The position numbers were made by a program, and so were the translations under genes. Shown here piece by piece: positions 17,588 through 26,294 of a stretch of DNA of 64,000 nucleotides (positions are counted from its first letter, which is position 1; each line of letters starts with the position of its first letter). Under the pieces are notes generated by a model, which worked only from the letters and a program-made list of their open reading frames with translations, had not been told where the DNA came from and did no database searches. The stretch lies in the NCBI RefSeq assembly GCF_014641615.1, contig NZ_BMIB01000004.1, forward strand, positions 434,001 to 498,000, in the 5' to 3' direction. This DNA is from Filimonas zeae (lineage in GTDB: Bacteria; Bacteroidota; Bacteroidia; Chitinophagales; Chitinophagaceae).

Positions 17588-20500
17588 TTAAAAGCTTAAT
17601 GTAAGGCCCACCATTGCTTTTCTGGGAATAGGATATACACCTCTGTCAATACCCAGGCTGTTGTTATCATTACTGCCTGCTTCGGGGTCCAGACCCGGAT
17701 AATTGGTAAAGGTGAAAAAGTCATCCAGTGAAACATAAATGCGCACATTGTGAATAGAAGCACGGTCTGCCAGCGACTTTGGCAGGGTATAGCCCAGCTG
17801 CAACTGACGCACGCGGGCATAGGAACCTTTGAAAACCATTTTGTCGCTGTTGTACACGTATACACTGCTGGTGTTAGGTGCAAACCAGGTATTGGTGCTG
17901 CCCTCTCCTGTCCAGCGCCTGTCGTAAAAAAATACCGGCTTGTTGGCAGTAGGGCGGTCTGTACGGTTAAAGCCCATCAGAATATCATTGCCATGCTGGC
18001 CCTGTAAAAAGGCAATTACATCAAAGCCTTTATACGCCAGGTTTACACGAAAACCATATACAAATTTTGGAAGCGGGCTGCCCATATAAGTCTGGTCTGC
18101 AGGGCTTATCTGCTTATCGCCGTTATAATCCAGCACAATCGGCTCTCCGGGTTTGGGCGTATAACCTGTAATACCGGTTTTATTCAGGTAATCATTAATC
18201 TGTGCCTGATTCTGGAATGTACCGTCTGTTTTATAACCATTAAAGAACCATATCGGATAACCAGGCTTAAATATAGAAGCAGTCCAGCCCGTACCTACAC
18301 CGGCACCATTAATCTGGTTTACAAAACGGTTAATAGATAATACTTCATTATGAATGGTAGACAGGTTACCACCTACTTCGTAGCGGAAGCCATTGTTGCG
18401 GCCGCCTTTGTAGCTTACATCAAACTCCCAGCCTCTGTTCAGCACATCTCCACTGTTTACCAGGTTCAGCGTATTACCGGCAAACAACGGGGTAATGCCG
18501 CCACCAGGTGTAATCAGGTTCTTGGTTTTCTTGTTATAGTAATCTACTGTAACGTTCAGCTTATTGTCCAGAAAAGCCAGGTCCAGTCCAAAGTCAGCCT
18601 GCTGACTTATTTCCCAGGTAAGATCCGGGTTTGGCAGGTTGGTAGGTGCTGCACCAATCAAATAAGTACCCAAAGCATTGGCGTAGCCGGGAGGCGATGT
18701 GGAAATAGAATTCTGCCATTTTCCAGGACCTACGTTTAAACTGCTGCCATTACGGCCCCAGCTGGCACGCAGCTTGGCGTAACTAACCACATCAGCTATA
18801 CCTCCATAAAAACTTTCGTTAGATATTACCCAACCCGCAGAAAAGAACGGGAAGGTGGCCCATTTATGGCCGGCTGCAAAGTCAGAAGAAGCATCTCTTC
18901 TTACCAGTGCCTGTAACAGATACCTGCCCCTGTAATCATAACTTACCCTGCCATAAAAAGAAGCCTGGGTAGTAATGGTAGCACTGCTTCCGATTCTGTC
19001 CTGTACATCCGGCGCATTATCACCATAAGAAAAGCCATCTGTTTCGCGGAACAGGCCGGAGTAAGAACCGCCTACATAATTCCAGGTTACCTTGCGCATA
19101 CTTGTACCACCCAGCAGGCTTACGTTGTGGTTGCCAAACTTACGGGTATAGGTAGCAAAGTTTTCCCACTGCCAGGTAAACCAGTTATCCTGCTTATCGG
19201 CACCACCGGCCAGTGTATTCAACTTTTCGGTAGAAAACCAGAAAGTAGGCGTCCAGCTGTGCTGCTTCTGAAAAGCGGCATCAATACCATAGCGGGAGGT
19301 AAACACCAGGTCTTTCACAGGCTCAATATTTACATAAACATTACCCACTACCTTATTCTGGGTAACACTACTATGTGTATTCTGCAGCATCGCCAAAGGG
19401 TTACCGTATTCACCGAAAATATAATCAGAAAGACCATAATAACGGCCGGAAGGATCTTTTATCAAGGTATTGCCTGCGGCCAGTGCATCCAGACCGCGCT
19501 GATTAGGAGCACCAGGATACACAACAGGTGTAAGCGGATCAAGCACAATAGCACTGCTTAACACAGAGCCAAACTCATCATCTTCCGCAATACCGTTTCT
19601 TTTAAAGTTGGCGTAAGAAAGTCGTTCACCAATGGTAAGCCAGGGCTTTACCTTGTTTTCTGTATTTACCCTTACCGTGTAACGGTCAAAGCGTGCTTTG
19701 TCGCCCCCTATAATACCATTCTGCGTAAAATAGGTACCATCAATCAGGTAAGTACTTTTATCTGAACCACCGCTAAAACCCAGTGTATGTCGCATCAGCG
19801 GTGCATTCTTAAACACTTCATCCATCCAGCGGGTACCTTCGCCTGCGGCAGCGGCCGCCGCCGCTGTAGGGGCGCCTGATGTACCGGCAGCAGTCAGGTA
19901 CTCCTGATATTGCTTCGCATTCATCATCTCCATTCTTTTACCTACCGACTGGCGGGCATACTGCATGTTATAAGTAACTTCAGAAGAATTCTTTTTACCG
20001 GTTTTGGTAGTAATGATAATTACGCCATTGGCACCATCCATACCATAAATAGCGGCAGAGGCATCTTTCAGCACATCTACGCTGGCAATTTCAGAGGGGT
20101 CAAGATATTCAATACCACCAGCCCTTACCCCATCAATAATATACAGCGGATCGCCGGAGCCATTGGTACCTACGCCACGGATATTAATTTTAATAGCACT
20201 ACCTGGTGAGCCGGAAGCAGGCACCACTGCCACACCCGGCGTTCTGCCCTGCAAAGCCTGATCTATACGGCCGGCAGAAGTGGTGGCAATTACATCTGAT
20301 TTTACAGAAGATACTGCTGCTGTTACACTGCTTCTGCGCTGAGAACCATAACCAATTACCACAATCTCATCCAGGCCAGCTACCGCATCTTTCAGGGTTA
20401 CAGCAAATTCAGCTTTTCCCTGTAAGGCATATTCTATCATCTGGTAGTTCAGGGCCTTCACCTCAAGCACCGCCGTAGCTGCATCATTCACGTTCAGGCT

Positions 20501-20986
20501 TACCCAGCCCTCCGCATTGGTAACAGCACCATTTGCCGTACCCTTCTCTACCACAGAAACACCCTGTACAGGTTGTCCCTTGCTATCCAGTATACGGCCC
20601 TTCACCTTATCTTTTCTGGATTCGGCAGACATAATTACAATTACATGCTCGTCTATAATTTTATACGACAGCGATGTGTTAGCCAGTATCTTATCCAGTA
20701 CTTTGCTTATCTGCTCGTCTTTAATATCCAGATCAATTACCCTATCGGCAGGTAACGATTCGTTGTTAAATAAAAAGCGATAATCTGTTTTTTGTTCTAT
20801 TTCCAGTAACACCTTATTCAGCGGCATTTTTTTTACCTTAAGGCTTACGGTGTTCTGGGAGTGGAGTTTAGCAGACGCATTTAAACAAAAAACCAGTGTT
20901 AGTAATACAGTCAACTTCATAAGCACAGTTATTTTCCACAACATGCTTTTCCTGGAAAAAGCACATTCCAGTTCATTTTTTTTCAT
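17588..20986 (-). CDS. SusC/RagA-family TonB-dependent transducer-transporter with STN domain (locus 2)
   Basis: An outer-membrane importer that should also signal to the FecR encoded upstream. It has 1132 residues. After the signal peptide comes an STN (secretin/TonB N-terminal) domain at about 45-119 (TVSLKVKKMPLNKVLLEIEQ ... YKIIDEHVIVIM). A carboxypeptidase-regulatory-like domain (about 127-205), EIVVIGYGSQRRSSVTAAVS, the plug with VDVLKDASAAIYGMDGANG, and a barrel ending MVGLTLSF follow. A run of seven Ala (PTAAAAAAAGEGTRW, codons near 19845-19870) lies in a plug-barrel loop. The STN domain plus neighbouring fecR and sigma genes is the standard trans-envelope induction arrangement. The gap to fecR is 201 bp and holds a hairpin at 21069-21098. 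Confidence 0.96.
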   Translation of the reverse strand: MKKNELECAFSRKSMLWKITVLMKLTVLLTLVFCLNASAKLHSQNTVSLKVKKMPLNKVLLEIEQKTDYRFLFNNESLPADRVIDLDIKDEQISKVLDKILANTSLSYKIIDEHVIVIMSAESRKDKVKGRILDSKGQPVQGVSVVEKGTANGAVTNAEGWVSLNVNDAATAVLEVKALNYQMIEYALQGKAEFAVTLKDAVAGLDEIVVIGYGSQRRSSVTAAVSSVKSDVIATTSAGRIDQALQGRTPGVAVVPASGSPGSAIKINIRGVGTNGSGDPLYIIDGVRAGGIEYLDPSEIASVDVLKDASAAIYGMDGANGVIIITTKTGKKNSSEVTYNMQYARQSVGKRMEMMNAKQYQEYLTAAGTSGAPTAAAAAAAGEGTRWMDEVFKNAPLMRHTLGFSGGSDKSTYLIDGTYFTQNGIIGGDKARFDRYTVRVNTENKVKPWLTIGERLSYANFKRNGIAEDDEFGSVLSSAIVLDPLTPVVYPGAPNQRGLDALAAGNTLIKDPSGRYYGLSDYIFGEYGNPLAMLQNTHSSVTQNKVVGNVYVNIEPVKDLVFTSRYGIDAAFQKQHSWTPTFWFSTEKLNTLAGGADKQDNWFTWQWENFATYTRKFGNHNVSLLGGTSMRKVTWNYVGGSYSGLFRETDGFSYGDNAPDVQDRIGSSATITTQASFYGRVSYDYRGRYLLQALVRRDASSDFAAGHKWATFPFFSAGWVISNESFYGGIADVVSYAKLRASWGRNGSSLNVGPGKWQNSISTSPPGYANALGTYLIGAAPTNLPNPDLTWEISQQADFGLDLAFLDNKLNVTVDYYNKKTKNLITPGGGITPLFAGNTLNLVNSGDVLNRGWEFDVSYKGGRNNGFRYEVGGNLSTIHNEVLSINRFVNQINGAGVGTGWTASIFKPGYPIWFFNGYKTDGTFQNQAQINDYLNKTGITGYTPKPGEPIVLDYNGDKQISPADQTYMGSPLPKFVYGFRVNLAYKGFDVIAFLQGQHGNDILMGFNRTDRPTANKPVFFYDRRWTGEGSTNTWFAPNTSSVYVYNSDKMVFKGSYARVRQLQLGYTLPKSLADRASIHNVRIYVSLDDFFTFTNYPGLDPEAGSNDNNSLGIDRGVYPIPRKAMVGLTLSF

Positions 20987-21068
20987 AATTTAGTTTTGAT
21001 TACGGTTTAGACAATAGAGGTCACATCCCTCCTTCCAAAAAGAGCGTGGCCTTTATAAACTGTTTTCA

Positions 21069-21098
21069 AAACGGGGAATGTTGACGCATTTCCCGTTT
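21069..21098. other. Hairpin in the fecR-susC spacer of locus 2
   Basis: AAACGGGGAATG / CATTTCCCGTTT forms a 12-bp stem with a 6-nt loop (one G-U pair on the plus strand, a C-A mismatch on the minus strand). On the minus strand it is followed by TTTTG, so it could be a weak attenuator between fecR and susC. On the plus strand it is followed by CTGTTTGC. Confidence 0.5.
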
Positions 21099-21187
21099 CT
21101 GTTTGCATAGTGTTATAACTACGTAGAGGTACTCATAGCAATCGTTTGTGGTTTTATAGAATAATCAATATGGCGTATCAGAAAAGC

Positions 21188-22294
21188 TTATTCAATCACA
21201 ATAGTGTTTTTATTCTTGTCCAGAGTGTAATGAAAGGGATAGGATAGCTTCAATATTTCAAGCGCTTCACTTACTGTTTCATGATAAAAAGAACCGGTAA
21301 AATGCTTTTGCAATAAAGCACTGTCTTTACAGTTAAAGCTTACATTATACCAACGCTCCATATCCTTCGCCAGCTCTTCAAAGCTTTTGTTCCGGAATAT
21401 CAGTTTGTTTTTTATCCAGGCAGTTTCGGGTATAGTACTGTCAGCAGGCGACTGGCCGGTTACTTTAGAAAAAGAAATCAGTGGTTCTTCCTGGCTGCGT
21501 AACGGCGCCTGTGTAACGGCAATCTCTGGCTTTTCCTGTATTTCTGTTTTCAGCATTTCGCCGTTCATTACAGAAATTTTTTCGTTGGGCTTCAGGTACA
21601 ACCTGTCAGAAGGCCTGCCTTTAAAAGACACTTCTATCAACCCCCTTATCAGCGCGGCTTCTGTGCGTTTATCGTCAGGATAAGCTCTTACATTAAAAGC
21701 AGTACCCAGCACTTTTATGTCCAGTTCGTTGGCGTGGATGATAAACGGATGTTCCGCATCTTTGGCTACATCAAAAAAAGCTTCCCCTGATAAATGTATC
21801 TCGCGCAGTTCTTTGCCGTAAGCATCGTTATATATCAGCTGGCTGCCGCTATTCAGCCATACCTGCGTTCCATCAGGCAATTCTATTTTAGACTTTGATC
21901 CGTTTTTGGTAGAAACAATATTCTGCTTGGGTGCAGCCGGGCAATGATAATAATTCCATAACCATATGCTGCCTGTTACTACTGCTGTTAAACAGGCGGC
22001 AGCAGCGGTATACAGTACCAGCTTACGTACTATACCAGAACGTTTGCGAGGTAACACTTCCGGCACCGCTGTTTCAAAAAGCCGGTTGCTTAATGCATTC
22101 CAACGTTCTGTTACATATTCTTCCTGTACATATGCATTTTCCAGCGGTATGTTCCATATAGCATCTACCTTGTCCAGTGTTTGCTGCGCATCAGCATCTG
22201 CCTTCAACAAAGCATTCAGCTCTATCAGTTCCGAAGGGGATATTTCTCCGGCTTTTTTTTTGGCAATAAGCGCTGCTAAATGGTTTTGCGTCAT
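21188..22294 (-). CDS. FecR-family anti-sigma factor (locus 2)
   Basis: An inner-membrane protein that holds or activates the adjacent ECF sigma factor and receives a signal from the STN domain of the SusC. It has 368 residues. The cytoplasmic N-terminal part (about 1-85, AALIAKKKAGEISPSELIELNALL) is followed by one membrane helix (about 88-112, LVLYTAAAACLTAVVTGSIW). The periplasmic FecR domain has NIVSTKNGSKSKIELPDGTQVWLNSGSQLIYN, GEAFFDVAKDAEHPF and VLGTAFNVRAY. A DUF4974 STN-like end follows (FRNKSFEELAKDMERWYNV). The gene lies 81 bp behind the sigma gene and ahead of the STN-SusC. Confidence 0.95.
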   Translation of the reverse strand: MTQNHLAALIAKKKAGEISPSELIELNALLKADADAQQTLDKVDAIWNIPLENAYVQEEYVTERWNALSNRLFETAVPEVLPRKRSGIVRKLVLYTAAAACLTAVVTGSIWLWNYYHCPAAPKQNIVSTKNGSKSKIELPDGTQVWLNSGSQLIYNDAYGKELREIHLSGEAFFDVAKDAEHPFIIHANELDIKVLGTAFNVRAYPDDKRTEAALIRGLIEVSFKGRPSDRLYLKPNEKISVMNGEMLKTEIQEKPEIAVTQAPLRSQEEPLISFSKVTGQSPADSTIPETAWIKNKLIFRNKSFEELAKDMERWYNVSFNCKDSALLQKHFTGSFYHETVSEALEILKLSYPFHYTLDKNKNTIVIE

Positions 22295-22375
22295 ATAAAA
22301 CTACCTGCTATAACATAAGGCAGTTTTTTTAAGCGCTTCCCCCAAAAGAATGTGAATATTTTTTGAAATTATTTT

Positions 22376-22978
22376 TTACTGGCGGCGTAAACGGGTAATG
22401 GGCAGCAGGTGGGCAGACTGGACAGCGAGTTTTTGCAACGCAATAGTCATCTGATTTTCAACTGTTTTGGCTGTAATATTCAGTAACTCCGCTACCTCTT
22501 TATAACGCAGGCCTTCTTCTTTTACCAGGCGAAAAATAAGGCGACATTTGGGCGGCAGGGAGTTAATCATATGCTCAATTTCGCGCAAAACCTGTTCAGA
22601 AATCATCAGATCTTCCGGTGTACGGTTAAAATGCAGCGCTTCTTCTTCCAGGTCATCAATGGAAAAACTAAAACCTTTACGCCTGTTCTTTTCCAGGCAA
22701 TTAATTGCCCCGTGTTTGGCAGCCACGTACAAATAATAATTAAGATTCTTAATGGCGGGCAACATTTTACGGTTCTCCCACAGTTTTACAAACACGTCTT
22801 CCACCACTTCCTCTGCCAGCATTCTGTTCTTCATATAAGATTCTGCAAAGGACAGTAAGCCTGGAAAGAAATGCCGGAACAACTCCTGAAACGCAGACTG
22901 ATCGTCGTTTTCAGCTACGTTAACGGCAGCCCTTGTCAGTTTTTCGGATAGCATGTGCATGACGTGAAGAAATGGCAA
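22376..22978 (-). CDS. ECF-type RNA polymerase sigma factor (locus 2)
   Basis: A small sigma-70-family factor of 200 residues, expected to switch on the locus 2 susCD genes when FecR signals. The region 2 core is AFQELFRHFFPGLLSFAESYMKNRMLAEEVVEDVFVKLWENR (about 28-70). The region 4 core is INSLPPKCRLIFRLVKEEGLRYKEVAELLNITAKTVENQMTIALQKL (about 138-185), with its helix-turn-helix. It is the first gene of the leftward series. A start at the internal Met (codon 7, MHMLSEKL) is equally likely. No promoter boxes stand out upstream. Confidence 0.94.
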   Translation of the reverse strand: MPFLHVMHMLSEKLTRAAVNVAENDDQSAFQELFRHFFPGLLSFAESYMKNRMLAEEVVEDVFVKLWENRKMLPAIKNLNYYLYVAAKHGAINCLEKNRRKGFSFSIDDLEEEALHFNRTPEDLMISEQVLREIEHMINSLPPKCRLIFRLVKEEGLRYKEVAELLNITAKTVENQMTIALQKLAVQSAHLLPITRLRRQ

Positions 22979-23146
22979 TAATCGTTTAATGGCACTACCA
23001 AATTAAAAAGAAAAAGAGAATAGCGAAATATTTTTTCAGATATGCACTAATAAAGATTGTTGCAAAACCGTTTTTAAACAGGTGTTCCACTGACACTAAT
23101 AAAAAGTTTCCTGATGGTTTTAAAACTGGTAACTGCATAAAAAACA

Positions 23147-23172
23147 ATGGCCACAGAAAAATCTGCGGCCAT
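23147..23172 (-). terminator. Terminator of locus 3
   Basis: ATGGCC-A-CAGA / TCTG-C-GGCCAT (11-bp stem, one mismatch, 4-nt loop), 22 bp past the phosphodiesterase stop and followed on the minus strand by TGTTTTTTATG, a strong T tract. Confidence 0.85.
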
Positions 23173-23194
23173 GAAGAAACTGTTTTTCTTTATA

Positions 23195-24496
23195 CTACTC
23201 AAATAAACCATCCGGCACTTTCCCTTCCGCTGTAGGGAAAGAAATCTGAAGCGCCCTGGCTACAATAGGGGCAATATCACGCAGATTCATTTCTTGTATA
23301 ACACCTCCGGCTTTTACGCCGGGGGCTACTACCAGAAAGCCCGTACGTATTTCTCTGAAATCAGGAAAGTAACCATGGGTGCCGCCTTTACCTGGTTTAA
23401 CAGCAGCCTCTTCCGGTTTACCACCAAAAGCAGCGTTCTGTTCTGCAGTAAGTGCCAGCACCACTTCAGGGTTAGCTTTTGCTTTATCCAGCTGCTTTCT
23501 GTCAATCATTCTTATATAACGCTTACTGCTATCTGGCAGGTTTGCCAATATCTTTTTTACAGCGTTCAACGTTTTATGGTCACCCGGCTGTTTCAGATAT
23601 AGCCAGGCAGAACCGCCGGAATAATAAAACTGCGCTTTCCAGTCGCCATGTTCCCGGTCGTTCAGCAGCCCCGCCTGTTTCAGCCAGGCATTGGGGTTTA
23701 CCGTGGTATGTACATCTACAAAACCATGGTCGCCGGTTACAATCAGCATAGAGCTATCCCATATACCTTTCTTCACCAGTGCTTCCCGTACAATAGCAAC
23801 GGCTTCGTCTGCATCTGCAATAGCTTCCTTTACCATTTCGCCATTGCGGCCCTGCACATGCTCAGCATGGTCTACCGAAAACAGGTGCATGTTCATATAA
23901 GCAGGTGCATCTTTCTCAATAATCCAGGCAGCAATGCGTGCCGTGTTCTGGTCTTTACCAGCGCTTACTTTATCTCCGTTAAACACATCCTTCTTAACCG
24001 TTTCAATAAAACCGGCTGGTTTGGTATACGCATCCCGTACGGCCTCTCCCCTGCCACCAATATCCGGTATATTATAATCCACCGGCGCACCGGCAGATAC
24101 CGGCCAGTACAGAGAAGCTACTTTCATGCCTCTGTTGTGCAACACACTCCATAAGGTAGGCACCTGAATAGAAGAGTCTTTCCAGTAATTCCCTTTTCCC
24201 TTACCGGTTTCATCATACAAATCGTTATAGTAAATACCATGCGTAGCAGGTTGCACACCGGTTACAATTGCTGTATGCGAAGGATAGGTCATGGAAGGGA
24301 ACACACTGTTTACCCCTTTTGCATGTGTACCCTCCTGCATCATAGCGCGTAAATGGGGAGTATTCCAACCTGGCTCCAGATAAAAATCGGGTCGAAAGCC
24401 ATCTATGGTAATTAATACCACATGCTTTATCTTTTGCTGGGCAAATACCGCAGGTACACATAACCATGTACATGCGGCAATGAGTAAATGCTTCAT
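23195..24496 (-). CDS. Secreted nucleotide pyrophosphatase/phosphodiesterase (alkaline phosphatase superfamily)
   Basis: A predicted periplasmic type I phosphodiesterase that cleaves nucleotide or glycerophosphodiester bonds using two zinc ions. I place the start at ATG 24496, which opens a signal peptide (MKHLLIAACTWLCVPAVFAQ) and leaves 1 bp after the susD stop; ATG 24523 would overlap susD. NPP signatures in the 433 residues: LITIDGFRPD (Asp32 metal ligand), VFPSMTYPSHTAIVTG (Thr70 nucleophile, unlike the Ser of true alkaline phosphatase), SVDHAEHVQG (Asp and His ligands), VTGDHGFVDVH, and GGTHGYFPD. It is the only enzyme of a sigma/FecR/SusC/SusD locus, so its substrate is probably what the SusCD pair handles. 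Nucleotides, phosphocholine esters and glycosyl phosphodiesters all remain open. Confidence 0.92.
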   Translation of the reverse strand: MKHLLIAACTWLCVPAVFAQQKIKHVVLITIDGFRPDFYLEPGWNTPHLRAMMQEGTHAKGVNSVFPSMTYPSHTAIVTGVQPATHGIYYNDLYDETGKGKGNYWKDSSIQVPTLWSVLHNRGMKVASLYWPVSAGAPVDYNIPDIGGRGEAVRDAYTKPAGFIETVKKDVFNGDKVSAGKDQNTARIAAWIIEKDAPAYMNMHLFSVDHAEHVQGRNGEMVKEAIADADEAVAIVREALVKKGIWDSSMLIVTGDHGFVDVHTTVNPNAWLKQAGLLNDREHGDWKAQFYYSGGSAWLYLKQPGDHKTLNAVKKILANLPDSSKRYIRMIDRKQLDKAKANPEVVLALTAEQNAAFGGKPEEAAVKPGKGGTHGYFPDFREIRTGFLVVAPGVKAGGVIQEMNLRDIAPIVARALQISFPTAEGKVPDGLFE

Positions 24497-24497
24497 A

Positions 24498-26270
24498 TTA
24501 ATTCCAGTCGGGGTTTTGTCCAAGTTTCGGATTCAGTTGCAGATCAGCGTACGGAATCGGATAAATATATTTATAATCAGCCCACTCACGCACACCGTTA
24601 TTCAACCACAACAGTTCACCGGAAGTGCCGTTGGTTAAACGTTGCGGATCGGCCGAAACGTTGATGTAAGTAATGGTTTTATCCTGGTTGGCAGGCGCAG
24701 TAGTGTAAAAATACACATCCATTTTGCCATCTCCATTCAAATCCATCGGCGTATCCAGGGCAGGTATATACATACCATTCCAGGTTTGCTTCAGCAGTTC
24801 GCCATGCTTCCAGCGTATCAGGTCAGCAAAACGAAAACCTTCCAGCGTAAGCTCAATACCCCGCTCCCTTCTTATTTCCATAATTACCGGGTTGGTAATA
24901 TCCGTATAATAATTCTCTTTCAGGTAGGTATCCACTACCGTAGGTAACGCGTTCAAACCACCCGTAATACCAGCCCGGCTGCGCAGCGCGCCTATGGTTG
25001 TCGTCCAGTCACTGGCAGTAATTACCCCCAGCTCTGCCTGCGCTTCTGCATAGTTCAGCAGCATTTCGGCATAACGCATCAGCGCCACGGAGTTAATGTT
25101 TAAAGCACCCGCATCGTAATACATATCGTCCAAACACCATTTAATAGGCTGGTAGCCGGTATAAGTATAAGAAAACACTGGCGGCGCAGCAACGGCAGTA
25201 CCGCTGTTAATACGCTTGTAATCGCCGGTTCTGATGGTTTGCTGCAAACGCAGGTCACGGCCCTTCACTTCATCCACAAATACCTTTGTTTTATATCCGG
25301 CCTCGCTGGTAAACGGCGTTCCATCCAGTTTCAGATAAGTATTAATAAACGTACGGGTAAAGCTGAAACGCGGGCCGTAAGTGGCGCTGGTAAAATACCA
25401 GTTAGCATCGTTGTATTTAGCCAGTGAAGTGCTGGTAACGTTTGCCAGCATTATTTCTGCCGCAACAGGTGCAGTGCTTATAAACAGGTTTCTGTAACTC
25501 ATATTACCGGCTGAGGTATTGAGCGAGAACCTGCCGCTTTCCATTACCTGCTTTGCCGCATCTGCCGCTGCCTGTAAAAATTTAGTAGCGGTAGACTGCA
25601 GTTCCCACTTAGTCTGGTACTTACGGAAAGTGCCTTCAAACAAACAGATGCGCGATTTATAACCCAGCACCACCCATTTGGTAATCAGGCTGCGGGTTTG
25701 ATCGTCTGTTACCGTAAGGTGCGATGCTGCATAATCCAGATCGGCCACTACAGAATCCATGATAAGCGTACGCGGGTCGCGGCCTTTATACAAAGCGCTG
25801 TCGTTTACGGCCAACGGGGTGTTGTACCAGGGTACATTACCAAAGCGCTTTACTTTTTCAAAGTAGAAGTAGGCACGAAAAAAACGGGCCAGTCCTATGT
25901 AATTTTCTCTAACCGCCTGCGAAACAGCGGGGTTGTTACAGTTTACAATAAAGTAGTTGATATTACGCAGGTCTGTCCATGTCCAGCCCGTACTCTGGCG
26001 GGAAGAAAAGGAGCCGGGGTACAGATAATCCGGCACAGAGGTAACCGCACCATAATCAGACAAATTACAGTCTGTCCGGAATGGGGTATTAATATCGGGC
26101 AGCATGTTGTAAAAGGAATTGGTATACAACTTTAAACCATCCTCACTGCCAAACACGGCATTTTTATCGGCAGTGCTTACAGGCGTCTGCTCCAGGTTTT
26201 TAGTACAGGCAGTAAACAGCAACCCTGCAAGGGCTACCAGTAAAGCCGGCTGTTTTATAGTAATGCGCAT
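24498..26270 (-). CDS. SusD/RagB-family lipoprotein (locus 3)
   Basis: The surface lid protein for the SusC at 26295-29567. It has 590 residues; the signal ends LLFTAC (Cys22). Family segments: ENYIGLARFFRAYFYFEKVKRFGNVPW (about 122-150), LMRYAEMLLNYAEAQAELG, MEIRRERGIELTLEGFRFADLIRWKHGELL, and the end YIYPIPYADLQLNPKLGQNPDWN. It lies 24 bp after susC and 1 bp before the phosphodiesterase. The ligand cannot be read from sequence; the context points to a phosphodiester-bearing compound. Confidence 0.95.
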   Translation of the reverse strand: MRITIKQPALLVALAGLLFTACTKNLEQTPVSTADKNAVFGSEDGLKLYTNSFYNMLPDINTPFRTDCNLSDYGAVTSVPDYLYPGSFSSRQSTGWTWTDLRNINYFIVNCNNPAVSQAVRENYIGLARFFRAYFYFEKVKRFGNVPWYNTPLAVNDSALYKGRDPRTLIMDSVVADLDYAASHLTVTDDQTRSLITKWVVLGYKSRICLFEGTFRKYQTKWELQSTATKFLQAAADAAKQVMESGRFSLNTSAGNMSYRNLFISTAPVAAEIMLANVTSTSLAKYNDANWYFTSATYGPRFSFTRTFINTYLKLDGTPFTSEAGYKTKVFVDEVKGRDLRLQQTIRTGDYKRINSGTAVAAPPVFSYTYTGYQPIKWCLDDMYYDAGALNINSVALMRYAEMLLNYAEAQAELGVITASDWTTTIGALRSRAGITGGLNALPTVVDTYLKENYYTDITNPVIMEIRRERGIELTLEGFRFADLIRWKHGELLKQTWNGMYIPALDTPMDLNGDGKMDVYFYTTAPANQDKTITYINVSADPQRLTNGTSGELLWLNNGVREWADYKYIYPIPYADLQLNPKLGQNPDWN

Positions 26271-26294
26271 AAACTGTTTTTACTGTTGAATCAA

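Noticed and set aside
19844-19871. GC-rich trinucleotide run inside susC of locus 2 as a phase-variable tract
   Set aside because: It encodes seven Ala in a barrel loop with mixed codons; in-frame triplets cannot switch the gene off.
21139-21148. CAATCGTTTG, matching the CAAnCGnTTG shape of the LacI-type operator
   Set aside because: Only the short symmetric core matches, not the 12-base core shared by the three real copies. About one such match is expected by chance in 64 kb.
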